Assembly: GCA_037954325.1 (NCBI GenBank)
Contig: JBBMNZ010000015.1
Location: 1,860,001 to 1,924,000, forward strand
DNA length: 64,000 nt
Source: Fistularia commersonii
Taxonomy: Eukaryota > Chordata > Actinopteri > Syngnathiformes > Fistulariidae
Reading direction: 5' to 3'
The translations under genes and the position numbers were made by a program. Position 1 is the stretch's first letter. The number at the start of each line of letters is the position of its first letter. Shown piece by piece: positions 47,716-60,259 of this stretch. The notes beneath the pieces were generated by a model. That model did not search any database. It saw only the letters and a list, made by a program, of their open reading frames with translations, and had not been told where the DNA came from.

Positions 47716-49338
47716 CCAGTCGACACAGTCGACAACAATGCGGGATTTTCATTTCAATACACATTGACTGTGTGTTCTAATGGGCCTTTGTTTGTTCGTG
47801 CACTTGAACACCACTGAGCACTCAGGTGATCTTGAGGGGTTAATCTACAAGGAAGAAGCACTGATGTAAATCTCTGGAGAAATTGTTTTGACAAGTGTTG
47901 CTTGAATTAATATACAAAAGACTTGTGGCGGGTGATTCAGTCCAGAGCTCATGTTTTACTTTTAATGTACTGGCTTCTTTCCAGGAGATGTGAAACATAA
48001 CTGAACTCTTTGGGGGTTTGAAAGCGAGTTTAAAATAGAGTCAAGTTAAGTAAGATATAATACAATATAAAAAAATAAAATACAATGAAAATGCTCTGGA
48101 AGAGAAACCAAATAAGGGGCAAAAAGAGCTTGAAAATTAGTTCAATAAATGGACCTTGACTTTACATTTCTTCTTGTAAAGACTACTCGAATGCTTAATG
48201 TAATCCATCATAAATACTTAGCATTAGTACGTTGTATCATTGACAAAATTCTGATCTAGGAATTTTGTTGTGTGAAGCTTGCTACTTACTACCTCCAACT
48301 AGAATCAAGGTTTTTTACCTTGCAAATCTTCTGCAAATTGCCTTGTCGCTTCTTACAGAAAATAATTATAATGAAAAATCACTGAGCACATTGGGGTCCG
48401 AGTTACAAGTAAAGGCATGCTAGGCTTACCAGTTGCCTGAAGCTTACAATTGATCTTCAATTTAATTTTTTAACGATTGACAGTAGAGAGAAACCTCAAA
48501 ATTATAAAATTATAAGAATTATAAGAAATTATAAGTATTTTTTATGTTGGTGGCCAAATTTCAAGAGTTTCATCAGCAGTTCTGTCTGAGACCATTCAGA
48601 AATTCACATGACAGCATGTATATTAATACACAAAGTTTTATATGACAGACAAATGTCAAGGTACTGAGATTTTGGCCCAAGGTTAAAAAACGATTTGCAG
48701 TATCTCCTCTCCAATTCTGTGATATCAGGCCGGTTTGCAGAGATTGGCAAAAGCTCTGAGGTGAGATAGACAAGAAGACAAATATGTGACATGACGTGAA
48801 AAGATGATTTAAAAGGAGTCATCTCCTCTCAGGAATAAAAACCAAGCTAGATGAGAGTTTATGCATCAAAACCGGGAGTCGAAGGAGAGCAGGATCAAAC
48901 AATGAAAAACCACACAGAGGGTAAGACGACCGAAGATAGGGAGGAGATTAGTATTCACAGCCTCGTTGTTGGTGCTTCTCTGTATTTACAAGCTGTCGAT
49001 CCAAAAGGTTATCGCTGGCCATTATCATTCAGCCTGGAGAGGCCTGGCCCTTCATACCCATAGGCAGAGAGTAAATGTCAAAATATGGATGGCTGAGTGG
49101 GTCTCCTGGCCATATAAAAAAAAAAAAAAACGCATAACTGTTCAAACATGTGTCATGGAGGGTAAGTCTCTTGGTAACAACCACATCTGTGTGATTGACC
49201 ATCAATCATCCTGCAGACCCAATGAACCTTCGCACATGCTGCCCACGTGTCTTTAAGCAATTTCATTTTCCTGGTGTAGTTATACATGAGTAATAGCTTG
49301 ATTGAGCGTGTCGTTTTTAATGTGTTAGCCACAGTCCA
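47716..49338. other. No gene seen
   Basis: Unique AT-rich DNA; A-run at 49116-49130. Frames at 48573-48822 and 48851-49256 have no recognisable domain. Confidence 0.5.
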
Positions 49339-49340
49339 AT

Positions 49341-49395
49341 GTATATATATGCATATATATATATATATATATATACTGTATGTATATATATATGC
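49341..49395. repeat. (TA)n tract
   Basis: TATATATA with GCATAT and CTGTATG interruptions. Confidence 0.93.
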
Positions 49396-51300
49396 AGGCC
49401 TCTCACACAGCACAAAACTTAACAACCAATTCAAAGTCTTACATTTGCAATATCTAAGCAGTTATAAATGCCGACAAAGTTTTGTTATGTTTAATCATTT
49501 CATCCCTACCAGCGCCACCGTGTGTGTAAGACATATCCAGCTTAAACAACTGACAATATGTCACTAGCTCAAAGAATCATACAGAGTTAATGAATGTTTC
49601 TTTCTCAGAACAAATATTCAGTGTTAAAGATTTCCATTTGACAGTCAAACAACTTTCATTTCACCAGAAAAGAGTAGCATGAGCAGCCCTCTAAACACGT
49701 TTGAAAAACATCAATAAACCTGAAAATAACAGGGGGATGGTCTCCTAATCAAAGCACAAGGCCCCGAGTTTGAAAGGTGGAAATTTCCCGAGAGACAGCA
49801 TTGGTCGAATCCAATTTCCCTTCAGATTAACCAACCGTTCATGTAAATTATAATTTGAGGAAACCGTGTTCCTCTCTGGTTTGACAGTTGAACAAGACAA
49901 TCAACGATTACAAGGGACAGATGTGACTTGTCCTGCCACAGCAAATTATTTTTGATTGTACCCGTTCATTAATTCAACCCGCCTTACCAAAAAAGAAAAA
50001 AAAAAAAAAAAAAACACTGTGTGACAGATGGCTGGCAAAGAAGCTGTAAATGTCACAATGAAACTCCATTCAACCAAAACCATATCAGTTTAATTATCAC
50101 GTACACATACATCTGCATGTAGGTAGTTGAATGTGAAGTTAAACACATTTAAAGTGAATTGTCCAAAGTTTAGTTTGGTGCAAAGATAATATAATGTGAG
50201 GATGGTTCTCATGATTTCATTGCCAGATTTAGCGAGGAGAATCAACCGACTTACTGTTCAGAAGAATCAAGTGTGTCAAATTTGATACGTTGAACTGAGC
50301 TTCGGTGTTCCTATTCGCTGAATTTTCTTGCCGAACCTCCATTTCCACCGAACGGGATTTGATTGTTGCCTGAGCTGATAAATACCGAGGGGTTGCCTGG
50401 AAACCTGCCCACTATTCACTCCCTAAATGAGGGCACTGTATCACTGTACTGGCTGGTTTTCTTTGGCTTCAATGCTTCTACAAGCACTCAGAGGCCATTA
50501 AAACCCAACTCTTCCGAGATCCCCTTCATCATTATTATGCAAATGGAACGCTATCTTGCTTCATTGTAAATAAATTGTTCCATAATTAGGATTGTGATTT
50601 ATTTGCATTAACACTCTGATGATGAGGGAAAAGCAAAGAGGGTGAGAGAATGAACAATGCAGACACAAAGCAGAGCTGGAAGATAAAACCTGGCTGTGTG
50701 AGGAGCTGTAAAGTCTGCTGGTTATTCATGTGATGCTTTATTAAAATGGCATGGCAAAGCACTTCTTTCTGTCATTTTGATTCTTTTTTTTTTTTTTTTC
50801 AAATTACATTTATCTTCTACCGAGCAAGCTCTGCTGCCTACAGTTTCATAGTTTGATACTGTTGCCAACTGGAAAGATGCAAATATAAGCGTTTGCATCC
50901 ATCTGCATTTTCACATCTTGTGACGTCGAACTTCGTCTGGACGATCTGACTTGGGATCAGCACATTCACAGCTGGTAATGATGTGCAAAGTTAGCTTATG
51001 TTGAAGAAACTGCCATGAATTGCTTGCATGGTTTGACAACCTGGCATGCAAAGATGAATCCATTTAGAAACAGATGAAAGAACAATGTCAGAAAGTGAAT
51101 TTCATGAATGAAAGTGAGAAAGACTGAATGAACTGTGAGATGATTCTCTTACAGATGCGGGTGTTTCCACAGTCAAGTCTATGGCATGACTTGCGGCTGT
51201 AAAACAATTTGAAGAAAATGGATACATCTTGACAATTTGGAGGACAACCAATACATTTTTGCTTAACTTTGAATACACTAATTAGATAAAGAACTTTAGG
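49396..51300. other. No gene seen
   Basis: Unique DNA with an A-run (about 49996-50014) and a T-run (about 50786-50800). Confidence 0.5.
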
Positions 51301-51303
51301 CAC

Positions 51304-51385
51304 CTGAGACTTTCAGCTTGTCCCTGGACTGGCGCTCATCGCCACACTCTGCAATCATGGACTTCTTCCCAATAATTCTGTGTAT
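51304..51385 (-). other. Weak candidate exon beside an (ATT)n repeat
   Basis: On the minus strand a frame reads HRIIGKKSMIAECGDERQSR, DKLKVS and ends at a possible donor CTCAG|GTGCCT. The upstream half of the same frame (51386-51520) is repeat tail and (AAT)n, so only this end could be genuine. I do not recognise the protein. A repeat relic is as likely as an exon. Confidence 0.15.
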
Positions 51386-51419
51386 GTTCTGTTTCTTCTG
51401 TTTTTTACTTGTGAAGCGT

Positions 51420-51455
51420 TTTTGAGTATCATGAAAAGTGCTATAAAAATCCCAT

Positions 51456-51487
<32 letters not shown>
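51420..51487 (-). repeat. Common repeat tail ending in (ATT)n
   Basis: TTTTTGAGTATCATGAAAAG.. TGCTATAAAAATCCCATGTA followed by ATT units (51458-51487) is a frequently seen fish repeat end. Confidence 0.7.
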
Positions 51488-51488
<1 letters not shown>

Positions 51489-51712
51489 GATACCATTATA
51501 GTCCTCGTTCTCACCATCATAATTGGTAAACCTTTCTATTGGAAATCTTTGAAAGTTTTTAACATCTTCCAATTATCTTGAGCTGGGCAATTTAACAACT
51601 TCACTTGAAAGTCCGTATACTTATGTAGTCTGACACAGGAGTGCAGATCTGACTCTTAAATACGTCATTTGAATACTAAAGTTAAAACAGTGCTGTATGT
51701 ATATGTATATTT

Positions 51713-51763
51713 ATATGGATATGGATATGGATATGGATATGGATATGGATATGGATATGGATG
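51713..51763. repeat. (ATGGAT)n hexanucleotide repeat
   Basis: About eight perfect ATATGG/ATGGAT units. Confidence 0.96.
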
Positions 51764-52020
51764 TAATAATAATAATGATATCTCATTTGTCTCATTTGAT
51801 ATACTAGTGGCAGCAAGTTGCTGTATGCGTATGCATATGTGCATAGTAATGCTGATAATAATACTTATAATAGTAATAGTGATATATTTTATTTAAGGCG
51901 CCTTATTCAAAGATTCAGTGACACTTCATTGAACTATGCACATAGTTGAGCAATTGCAGCAAGATAAGATATAAATAGAGAGACAAGACAGAAGATAGCA
52001 AGACATCCACAAATAAATAG

Positions 52021-52062
52021 ACAGCAGCAGCAACAAAAACAACAACAATAATAATAATATAT
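52021..52062. repeat. (CAR)n/(AAT)n trinucleotide tract
   Basis: AGCAGCAGCAACAAAAACAA then ACAATAATAATAATA. Confidence 0.85.
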
Positions 52063-52073
52063 TAAAATATGAA

Positions 52074-52216
52074 CCATCAGCGCCAGGGGGGTAGTTTAGG
52101 GTTCGGTGTCTTGCTAAACAACACTCTGGCACTCTAGGAGGAGCCAGGAACTAAACCAGGAATGTCAGGTTCCAAAGAAGATTGGTCTACCTCCCGCACC
52201 ATGCTGCCCCCTGAGT
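52074..52216 (-). repeat. SINE (family A) head region, minus strand
   Basis: GTGTCTTGCTAAACAACACT and CTACCTCCCGCACCATGCTG are the inverse of the body and head of the SINE at 17284 (...GTGCGGGAGGTAG, AGCAAGACAC). The 3' tail is absent. Confidence 0.65.
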
Positions 52217-52230
52217 TATAGGTATATGTT

Positions 52231-52354
52231 ATGTCTTCTTCTTTTGGTTTTTCCCTTCAGGTGTCGCCACAGTGAATCAACTTCTCCATCTAACCTTATT
52301 CTCTGTATCCTCCCCTCTCACACCAACTACCTTCATATCCTCTCTCACTACCTC
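52231..52354 (-). mobile_element. Short RTE-type LINE 3' end
   Basis: TCTTCTTCTTTTGGTTTTTC, CCTTCAGGTGTCGCCACAGT, then CATCTAACCTTATTCTCTGT is the inverse 3' end of the RTE family. TAGGTATA at 52219-52226 and 52356-52363 may be a decayed target duplication. Confidence 0.75.
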
Positions 52355-52534
52355 CTAGGTATAGCTTTATGTAATAATGTTAAAATGCTTTGTCTTTTTG
52401 AAATGTTAATCAGACCGACACACAAACAGCACCTGTTTCACAGATTGGATGCACAAAAATAAGATCAGAGATGAGTGGGCCAATTTATTATTTGCCTTAC
52501 AAATTCTCACCATCATCTCATCATCTTATGATTA

Positions 52535-52862
52535 TTCATTCATTCATTAGCCATGCCACTTATTCAGCACTCAGGGCTGCACGGGAGTAGGAGCCGATCC
52601 CAGTTGTCCTCAAGCAAGAGGCAGGGTACACCTTGCACCGGCTGACGGACAACCTTTCACTCTTTCAGTCACTCGTCTGGGAACCTTAGGGTTCCTGATT
52701 CACCTACTGCATGTTTTTTTGACCACTGGAAAGAAAATGCATAACCAAAAGACATGGGGAGAACATGCAAACTCTAACTCAGAAAGGTCTCCTGTTGGAA
52801 TCAAACCAGAGACCTTTTTGATGAGAGGTGGAAGCACAAACCACTGCACGACTGTGCAGCTT
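52535..52862 (-). repeat. tRNA-derived SINE (family B), near full length, minus strand
   Basis: The minus strand reads a tRNA-like head (GTCGTGCAGTGGTTTGTGCT, B-box-like CTGGTTTGATTCCAACAGG), the body (GCATGTTCTCCCCATGTCTT) and tail. A TTG/ATT tract abuts its 5' side (52863-52900). Confidence 0.75.
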
Positions 52863-52899
52863 TTATTATTATCATTATTATAATGATTGTTGTTGTTAT

Positions 52900-54147
52900 T
52901 ATGGTCAAAAGCCTGATGTAAGCCTGATGATCCCCCACTGAACATACACAATAACACGGGAAAATGATTTGCTTATAATTATAAAAACTAATAATTTACA
53001 GTTCTGGAAGTGCCTGGATACTTTGGAAGTCAGAGAAGTCTGTCAAACCAATAATATAGGTTGGACAAAACATCCCGTGTGCAGTTTACAGGTTGGCAAA
53101 CAGCAACCTAGCAATTTTAATTAACAGCTCAGCGGACCACAATCAGCTGTAAAGCAGAAAACATCCTTAACATATTGCACTGTAGGAAAAGCAGCGGCCA
53201 GAAGAAGTTGGTGAAAAACGAAAATCTTCAGCTGGAACCAATTTCCTGTGTATCCCCCTCATTTTAACAACAGCGCAGACACAAGTAGAAGCTCGGAGGG
53301 TCGAGTAACATGGAAACATTGTGACAAGTCTGCTTTCTAGATGAGAAAACTAGGCATCTGCTGTAGAAAGGGAAGGGGGCTTTAATGAGTCATGTTTGGG
53401 ATAATTAGATCGGGGTGGCAAGTGGCTCCCAGCTTGTGTGTTTGTAAGCCAGAAAGATGTTACGGTCGATGTTGTTACCAATTAAGCTGAGAGAGGTCAC
53501 TATGTAAGAAAGAAAAAATGGTGCCTTCTGGAATATTCTTCTCTGTTTCCTCTCACAGTGACATTTAGTAAACAAGGTTAATAATGAGCTTTTCGGAAGC
53601 TGTCTTTTTTCTTGTATTCTGCAGAACAGTCTTGAATTGAAGATGTGCCAAAGTCTCTCCATCTTCCATGCACAGGGTGGACTGTGCTGAGCTTGGTGAA
53701 AGCTGAAGGTGAAACCCAGTCATCCTGAACTGTACAATTAAATCAGAGAGCGGCAGCATGAATGGGCCGCTCCCCTTGAGGGCAGCAGATAAAGGAGGGT
53801 CGCCGCTCTGCTGGGATGAAAAGACTTTATGGATTATGGAGGTCCCGCTAAAGCAAAGTGAACGCAGAGACAGAGTCGTGCTGTCAGACAGGACCGCCCA
53901 GGCCTCATCCTCAACAGAGCTTGTATAAGTCACACTCGCATTGCCTTGTCATACTTGTTCAAAAAACAGGAGTAGTTTATCCGACTAGGGGACAAAAAAA
54001 AAAAAAGATACAAGAGATACAATACAATTCTCATTGCAGGAGTTGTAACAATATACCTTTTGAGGGGTATGTTTGAGTTTAAATGACGTCCGGATTTTTA
54101 TATCAATAAAATGTATTAATGAAAGAAAAATATACATAATAAATAAA
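52900..54147. other. Unique DNA, no gene assigned
   Basis: The region 53400-53940 is repeat-free, somewhat GC-richer, and carries a 122-codon minus frame (53565-53933) with no recognisable domain. It could be conserved non-coding DNA or chance. Confidence 0.35.
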
Positions 54148-54322
54148 AGGCGGGGCAGCACAGGGGCACAGTGGTTAGCGCTTCAGGCTCACTTTGGCCC
54201 TGCGATTTGCTGGCAACCAGTCCAGGGTGAACCCGCCTCTCACCCGATGACAGCTGGGATAGGCTCCAGCATCCCTGCAATCCTAAGTGCAGGATAATCA
54301 GCAGAATATGGATGGATAGATA
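54148..54322 (+). repeat. SINE (family B) with internal deletion
   Basis: tRNA-like head GGCACAGTGGTTAGCGCTTC joined to the 3' region TGCTGGCAACCAGTCCAGGG..GCTGGGATAGGCTCCAGCAT and tail GATGGATAGA. Confidence 0.8.
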
Positions 54323-56478
54323 ATTAAAATACTAATTTACCTTAAAATATAATAATAATATAATGTAATAATAATAATATAATTGATTCATATTTGATAC
54401 CTATTTCATTTATTAATTTAATTTAAAAAACACTTATTTCTATTTTTTTATTTTGCATGTTTATATTTCTTTTTGTGTATGTTATTGATTCCATTTACAT
54501 GTTTAATTTGATTGTGATAATGATGACGATGATGATTATGCAACATTTCATTGCATGAGGTTCCCACATACTAATGGTTGAATATTAAGCAATTGTTCTT
54601 TTTAAATATAACATATTCTTTTTCTCTGGATTGCCTTGCGAATTGAGTCTCCCCCTTTTGCAACATGCTCCCCCCCCGGGGTCTACTTTTTCCTCTCTTT
54701 TTCCATTCTTTTGCCCCTCTCTTTCACTCAACCCTGTCTCTAAGCGAAACCGCTGTGCATCTCAACTGGACTCATATTCACGACTCAAATGGCTGTGAAA
54801 TTGGCTTAGGCTTGCATGTTGAACGGACTAACGTAAAAAATCATTGATGCATCAAGCGGTGTGTTCAGGGGGACTTTACGACAGGCTTCTCTTGTGGAAA
54901 CCAGCAATTTTCCCTAAACGGAGAGAGCCCTGAAGCTAAATGAAAAGGGATCTAAAAGCTCATTATGGAAAAGCCAAGCAGTAATGCAGAATCACCTTCT
55001 ATGGTTGTGCCAGCTCACTTTGCAAAATGCTACTGGTTCAAACAGGCTACCTTTTGAGTGCGGCATTGACAAAAAAGGACTGGATTAAGCCCCAAAATTA
55101 TGAATATTATTTTATTGTATCCATTTGCATTTTATCCTGTCATACAAATTAAATAAAACAGGCAATCAGAAAACAGAGGGTTCTTAATGAAACAAAGAAT
55201 CAAGTGAAAGTGAAAAGTAACACAATTGAAACATTATTTTTTTCTTTCATTAAATACTTTGGATGAGTTTCATGAAATAAACATTGTGTAATTTTTTGAA
55301 AGAATCTCCTTTCAGAAAAAAAGTATCAAGATGGACTAAACATTTTCTGATTATAACTGATATTATTGTTGTTACTAATTGTAATTGTATTATTCATTTC
55401 TGTGAGGTTCAGTGAGCATTTTAAATCAATTTAATCAACTAGCATAGTCTTTGTTGACTTTTTGCAACCCCAGACAAATACATGGCAGCTAAAAAAATAA
55501 TTCCAGCGTAAAACCCTAAAAATGACCACAGGATCCAAATTAAGAGAATTGTTCCTCACCGCTGCATGAAATTGGTCTCCAAAATGTAATTGCTCTTAAT
55601 AGAGGGTTTTGAGCAATCATATAGTACCCCTTAGTTACTTCAGATAGCACAGTGATGTGCTATGCCTAAAAGCCTTTGTATTCAGCTAATCATTTCACAA
55701 GTAGCCTATTTCTTGGTGTGCTTGTTTTGAATATGTATTCTTATTTCTCATATTTTTATTTGAGAAATAGATCATTCTTTTTAACTGTCTGCATCTGTTA
55801 TGTCATAAATGCAACAGCAATTTAAAGAGCTCTATTTTCTGTAGGATGTACCATTTTCCAGTATAGTAACTTGAATATTCCACTAATTCCTAGCGTCCAC
55901 TACCTCATTCAGATATTCTGGACAAATAAGGATGTATGCAAGTTTTTCTGAGCTCCCCAAAACACAAACGCACACGCAGGTTACAAGTTCTACAAACAGA
56001 GGCCTCCCTGTTGTCATAAACATACACAGATGTGGCCATCACTTGCTGGTTTCAGGATTTGCGTGTGTGTGCAAGCATGCTTGTTTAAAAGGCCATCCTG
56101 TACTATCTTTATGGTCATCCGTAGTGGTCTCTCATCGATGTTTCTCTAACCATAACAGCTATCATTGCGATTGTTCTTATTTTCAGGAGGGAGCGTTCTC
56201 TGTTGCTGCTGGTTTACTGAGCTGCTGAAAAATTTGTAAGAAAGTCGTCAAGGGAACATTCAGTCTCTGGGCTGTCACCTCCAGAGCTAATGTGGCAAAC
56301 TCACCCGCTCCAGTCAAGCCTAACACTTTCTTAGTGGGGAATCTGTTATAAACAGAGAGCTTCCTGCTGATATTCTTCAGCTTGGAGTTCTCGTGAGTAT
56401 GACGTGCATTTAAATCAATTTGTTACAAAAGTAGTCCTATACTTAAAAACAAAATATGATTCTCTTGAGGATATTATA
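54323..56478. other. AT-rich DNA, no gene seen
   Basis: Contains (AAT)n-like text at 54344-54382; otherwise unique. Short frames at 54665-54847 and 55932-56228 have no recognisable domain. Confidence 0.5.
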
Positions 56479-56495
56479 GAATATTATTATAGAAT

Positions 56496-57080
56496 CTTCT
56501 TCTCCTTTCAGCTTTTCCCATCAAGGATCACTGGAGCGAATAATCCATGCATAATCAATCCATCAATTCCATTTTACCCTATTCTCTGTATCCTCCTCTC
56601 TCATACCAACTATCCACTACGTCCATTAATCTTTTCTTTAGTCTTCCTCTAGACCTTCTGCCTGGCAGCTCCTATTCCATCTACCAATATATTCACTATC
56701 CCTCCTCTGCACATGACCAAACCACCTCAGTCTGGCTTTTCTGACCTCCTCTCCAAAACATCTAACAAGTGCTGTCCCTCTGATAGACTCATTCCTGATC
56801 CCAAAGAGAACCTCAACATCTTCATCTCTGCAACCTCCAGCTCTGCCTCTTGTCTTTTTGTCGATGTCCCTGTTTCTAAACCATACAGGACCGCTGCTCT
56901 CCCCAAAGCCTTGTACAACTTTCCTTTCATTCTCGTTGACAGTCTTCTATTGTATAGTACCCCTGACGCTTTTCTCCACCCATTCCAACCTGCTTTCCAT
57001 AGCATATCTCCACCACTCAATATTTTCCTCATCCTGTACCCTGCTCTCACTACAGATCACAATGTCATCTGCAAACAATG
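56496..57080 (-). mobile_element. Truncated RTE-type LINE with 17-bp target duplication
   Basis: The minus strand includes AGWNGWRKASGVLYNRRLST, KRQEAELEVAEMKMLRFSLG of the C-terminal domain plus, after an internal deletion, the inverse of 'MLCGDDIVICS'-region text near 57040-57080. GAATATTATTATAGAAT occurs at 56479-56495 and again at 57081-57097, a perfect target duplication. Confidence 0.88.
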
Positions 57081-57097
57081 GAATATTATTATAGAAT

Positions 57098-58005
57098 AAC
57101 ACACACTTTCACCTTTTCTCTTATCTTTTGAATTTTTTTTATTTTTTTTATTTTATAAGGAGATGCAGCTATTTTGCCATGTGAACCCACAGGGAATGTC
57201 CTCTGAGCAAATTCATCATCTCCACATGAGACCTTACTTCAAAGAAAATGGAGAGTAAACCAAGCCAAACACTAGCCGAATACTAGAACATTTAAAAAGC
57301 AAGAGGAGAAACCATATGGCTATCCATCCACCTATCCACTGTTGTTTCATTTAACGTAAAGGACAGTGCTTAAGGGCAGCAGAATGAGTTGTCAACAAAC
57401 AGCATAACCTTACTCTTCCTGGGGAAACTCAAGGTGTTTCCAGCCAAATTGGGATAGATAAATCCTCCAGTCACTTGTAGGTCAACCTTAGAGCTTGATG
57501 GCTGTAGGGTGTCTCGAGAAAACCTCTAATGGGAGGCATCCAGGAGTTATCTTTTTCAGATGCCTAGACCACCTCTGCTGACTTTTTAAACATGGAGGAG
57601 GATCAATTAATCTCCCCGCAGTTTCTATGGTCCCTTAACCTCCTGTATCTCTTCTGATACACCCAGCCAACTTGTCGAGAGAAGTTACTTTAGTTGCTTA
57701 CATCTGATACCTCTATCTTTCAGTATGAACTGGGGCTAATGACTGTGGGTGAAAATTAGAGAGTAATACCATAAAAACATGAGAAGTGAGGTTCTTGCCC
57801 AGCTACTGCTTCACCAAAACTGACCCATGCTGGATCAGGATCCCAGCTGACACTGTTGCTGAAACAGATCCCCCTGTAGACTTCTGTCTACATGTGTAGA
57901 CTTAGACTTCTTATACCAAAGGTGATGAGCTCGTGTTCTTCCCTCTTTATATTTCAAACACAATTGTGGAGTTGCACTCAAATTTAGTTGATTGTATAAG
58001 AACAT
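57098..58005. other. No gene seen
   Basis: Text around 57500-57720 (GGAGGCATCCAGGAGTTATC, CTAGACCACCTCTGCTGACT, CTTAACCTCCTGTATCTC) resembles the inverse of the C-terminal part of the LINE at 37.3 kb, very decayed. Otherwise nothing. Confidence 0.4.
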
Positions 58006-58339
58006 TCTTCTTTTTCTTCCTTTTGTTCCGGCTTTTACCTTCAGGGATTGCAACACCCAATCAACTTTCTCTATCTAACCCTATTCCCTCTATCCTCTTC
58101 TCTCACACCAACAAACCTCATGCCCGCTTTCACTACATCCCCAAATCTTCTCTTGGGTCTTCCTCTAGACCTCTTGCGAGGCAGTTCCCATCCTAACATC
58201 CTTCATCCAATATATTCACAATCCCTCCTCTGTCCATGACCAAACCATCGAACTCTGGCTTCTATGACCATATCCCCAAAACATCTAACATCTAACATGT
58301 GCTGTCTCTCTGATGGACTCATTCCTGATCCTATCCATT
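58006..58339 (-). mobile_element. Truncated RTE-type LINE 3' end
   Basis: TACCTTCAGGGATTGCAACA, CATCTCTAACCCTATT-like text through CCTGATCCTATCCAT is the inverse 3' third of the RTE C-terminal domain. A (ATAAT)n array abuts its 5' end. Confidence 0.8.
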
Positions 58340-58351
58340 ATTCTATTCTAC

Positions 58352-58448
58352 AATAATATAATATAACATAATATAATATAATATAATATAATATAATATA
58401 ATATAATATAATATAATATAATATAATATAATATAATATAATATAACA
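58352..58448. repeat. (ATAAT)n pentanucleotide repeat, about 97 bp
   Basis: About 19 near-perfect TAATA units, followed by further AT-only sequence to 58515. Confidence 0.96.
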
Positions 58449-58515
58449 TCATAATTTATTTTATGATATTATATAATTATATATATTATATATATTATAT
58501 TTAATATCATATTAT

Positions 58516-60163
58516 GTTGTTGTGTATGTCGTTTTTGTGGATTACAATATTGACATATTGTTGCAAACGTTGCAGAAATTGATGCAAGCATTTACATTTT
58601 CACATTCATCAAAGGAAAGCTCATTAAGTCTAAAAAAACGCAATTTCCTTTGTTCCTTTGTGATTGTAGTGGTTTTACTTATGCAATCTTTTCAACCTCA
58701 ATTGCTCTACTTCCTCCCCCGTTTGCTTACTGGACCTAGCATGTGTCCTCAGGCAGCTTTGCCCAATCGTGCATTGTCCTGCACAGCTCACCTCATCTTT
58801 GCCATTAATCACCCTGCTTGGCTCTGCCATCCACTGGGATTATTAGGGACCTATCTACCTTCTCAGTTCCATAATCAACCACTTTTATAGCACTCAACCC
58901 CACTGTCTTTGTCAAGGAGTGTCCAATACATCTTTTGAGAGGAACTGAGGAACACATTCAACTTTCAGCTGGGAGGATCAAGTAAACATGTCTGAAATGA
59001 CATTGCCGTAAGGGATATAAGATCATTATTTCAGCTGAAAATTATACAAACGTTGTATTGCGAGTGTGGTGACCGAAAGCAACTGAACACCTGTTTTTAT
59101 TGTTTGTTGCATTACACCCCTAAAAAGCACTGAGAAGAACTTCAATAAATTACAGTATATAAAAAGAAAAATAACAATAAAATTAAAAAATAAATCCATC
59201 AATTAATAAAAGCATACAAATAAATAAATAAATAAGCAAAAAACTTCAGTTTCAAAAAAATTACAAAGAAACAAAAAAACAACAGCTATGAAATAATATT
59301 ATGAATGACTGTTTTATAGGATGGGATTTCTCACAGTAATTACTGTGTCACAGTTGCTTAGGATTGATGTGTTTGTTCAGGTTTTACTGTGTTTTGTGTT
59401 GCTGTGTCTGTGTCAAGATAGGCTACCTTTGCTTGTGTCTCCATGACAACCCACTGTAATAGTTGGGGATGACAGGAGTCTGAGAAATGAGCAGAAAGAT
59501 ATGGAGAAGAGCCATTGGTCTGATGAAGAAACTAATCACCACAGAGAGGAGAAAGGAGGGCTTTAAAAAAACAAAGGTGTCATCAATTGGTATGGAGCAA
59601 ATGGGAGGAAAAGAAAGGAGAGGTATATCAAGCACAACGTGGCGGGGGACAGGAAGAGGGTATCAGTATTTTGTTTTTCTTTCCTCTAAATGAGTCTTTG
59701 ACTCAGAGAAAACATTTACTTTCTGCTTGCAATGATGAAAACTCACAGAGGTGTGCAATTTACACAGGAGAACACTGCAGAGGAAACGGGAAGAGGAGGA
59801 GGAACATGATAAACACTGCTAGCAATGGACCCAAAGGAGTCAATATATACAGCTATTCACCCAATACCCAGCTGATTCAATTATGGGGTCCCATTACTGT
59901 GAGTAGTCAGCCCTGAGGTGCGTGACATAAATTTCATATGAAGCCAGACCACACGCTGAGAGGCAAGGGGACTGAAGGTGCCCCGTGGTTGGCAGCCAAG
60001 ATATACAACAGGGGTAGCAAAGCCGAATTTAGGCAAGAAAATAAAGCATCCCTACCAACACATTTCCTCCCCCTGACTGCCTTATGTCCCGCTGTAAATC
60101 ACAGAGAGAACACCATTACTGGCACGGATGAGCTTTCAATTCTGGCTGCTGAATCACTGAATC

Positions 60164-60165
<2 letters not shown>
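58516..60165. other. Unique DNA, no gene seen
   Basis: Frames at 58522-58890, 59423-59916 and 59938-60291 show no recognisable domain; the last runs into the TA/TG repeat. Contains AAATAAATAAATAA text at 59218-59232. Confidence 0.45.

Positions 60166-60166
<1 letters not shown>

Positions 60167-60257
<91 letters not shown>
60167..60257. repeat. Compound (TA)n(TG)n microsatellite
   Basis: TA run 60167-60204 then TG run 60205-60257. Confidence 0.97.

Positions 60258-60259
<2 letters not shown>

Noticed and set aside
52790..52862. tRNA gene, from A/B-box-like sequence
   Set aside because: The boxes belong to a tRNA-derived SINE head with a SINE body attached; no cloverleaf was convincing.
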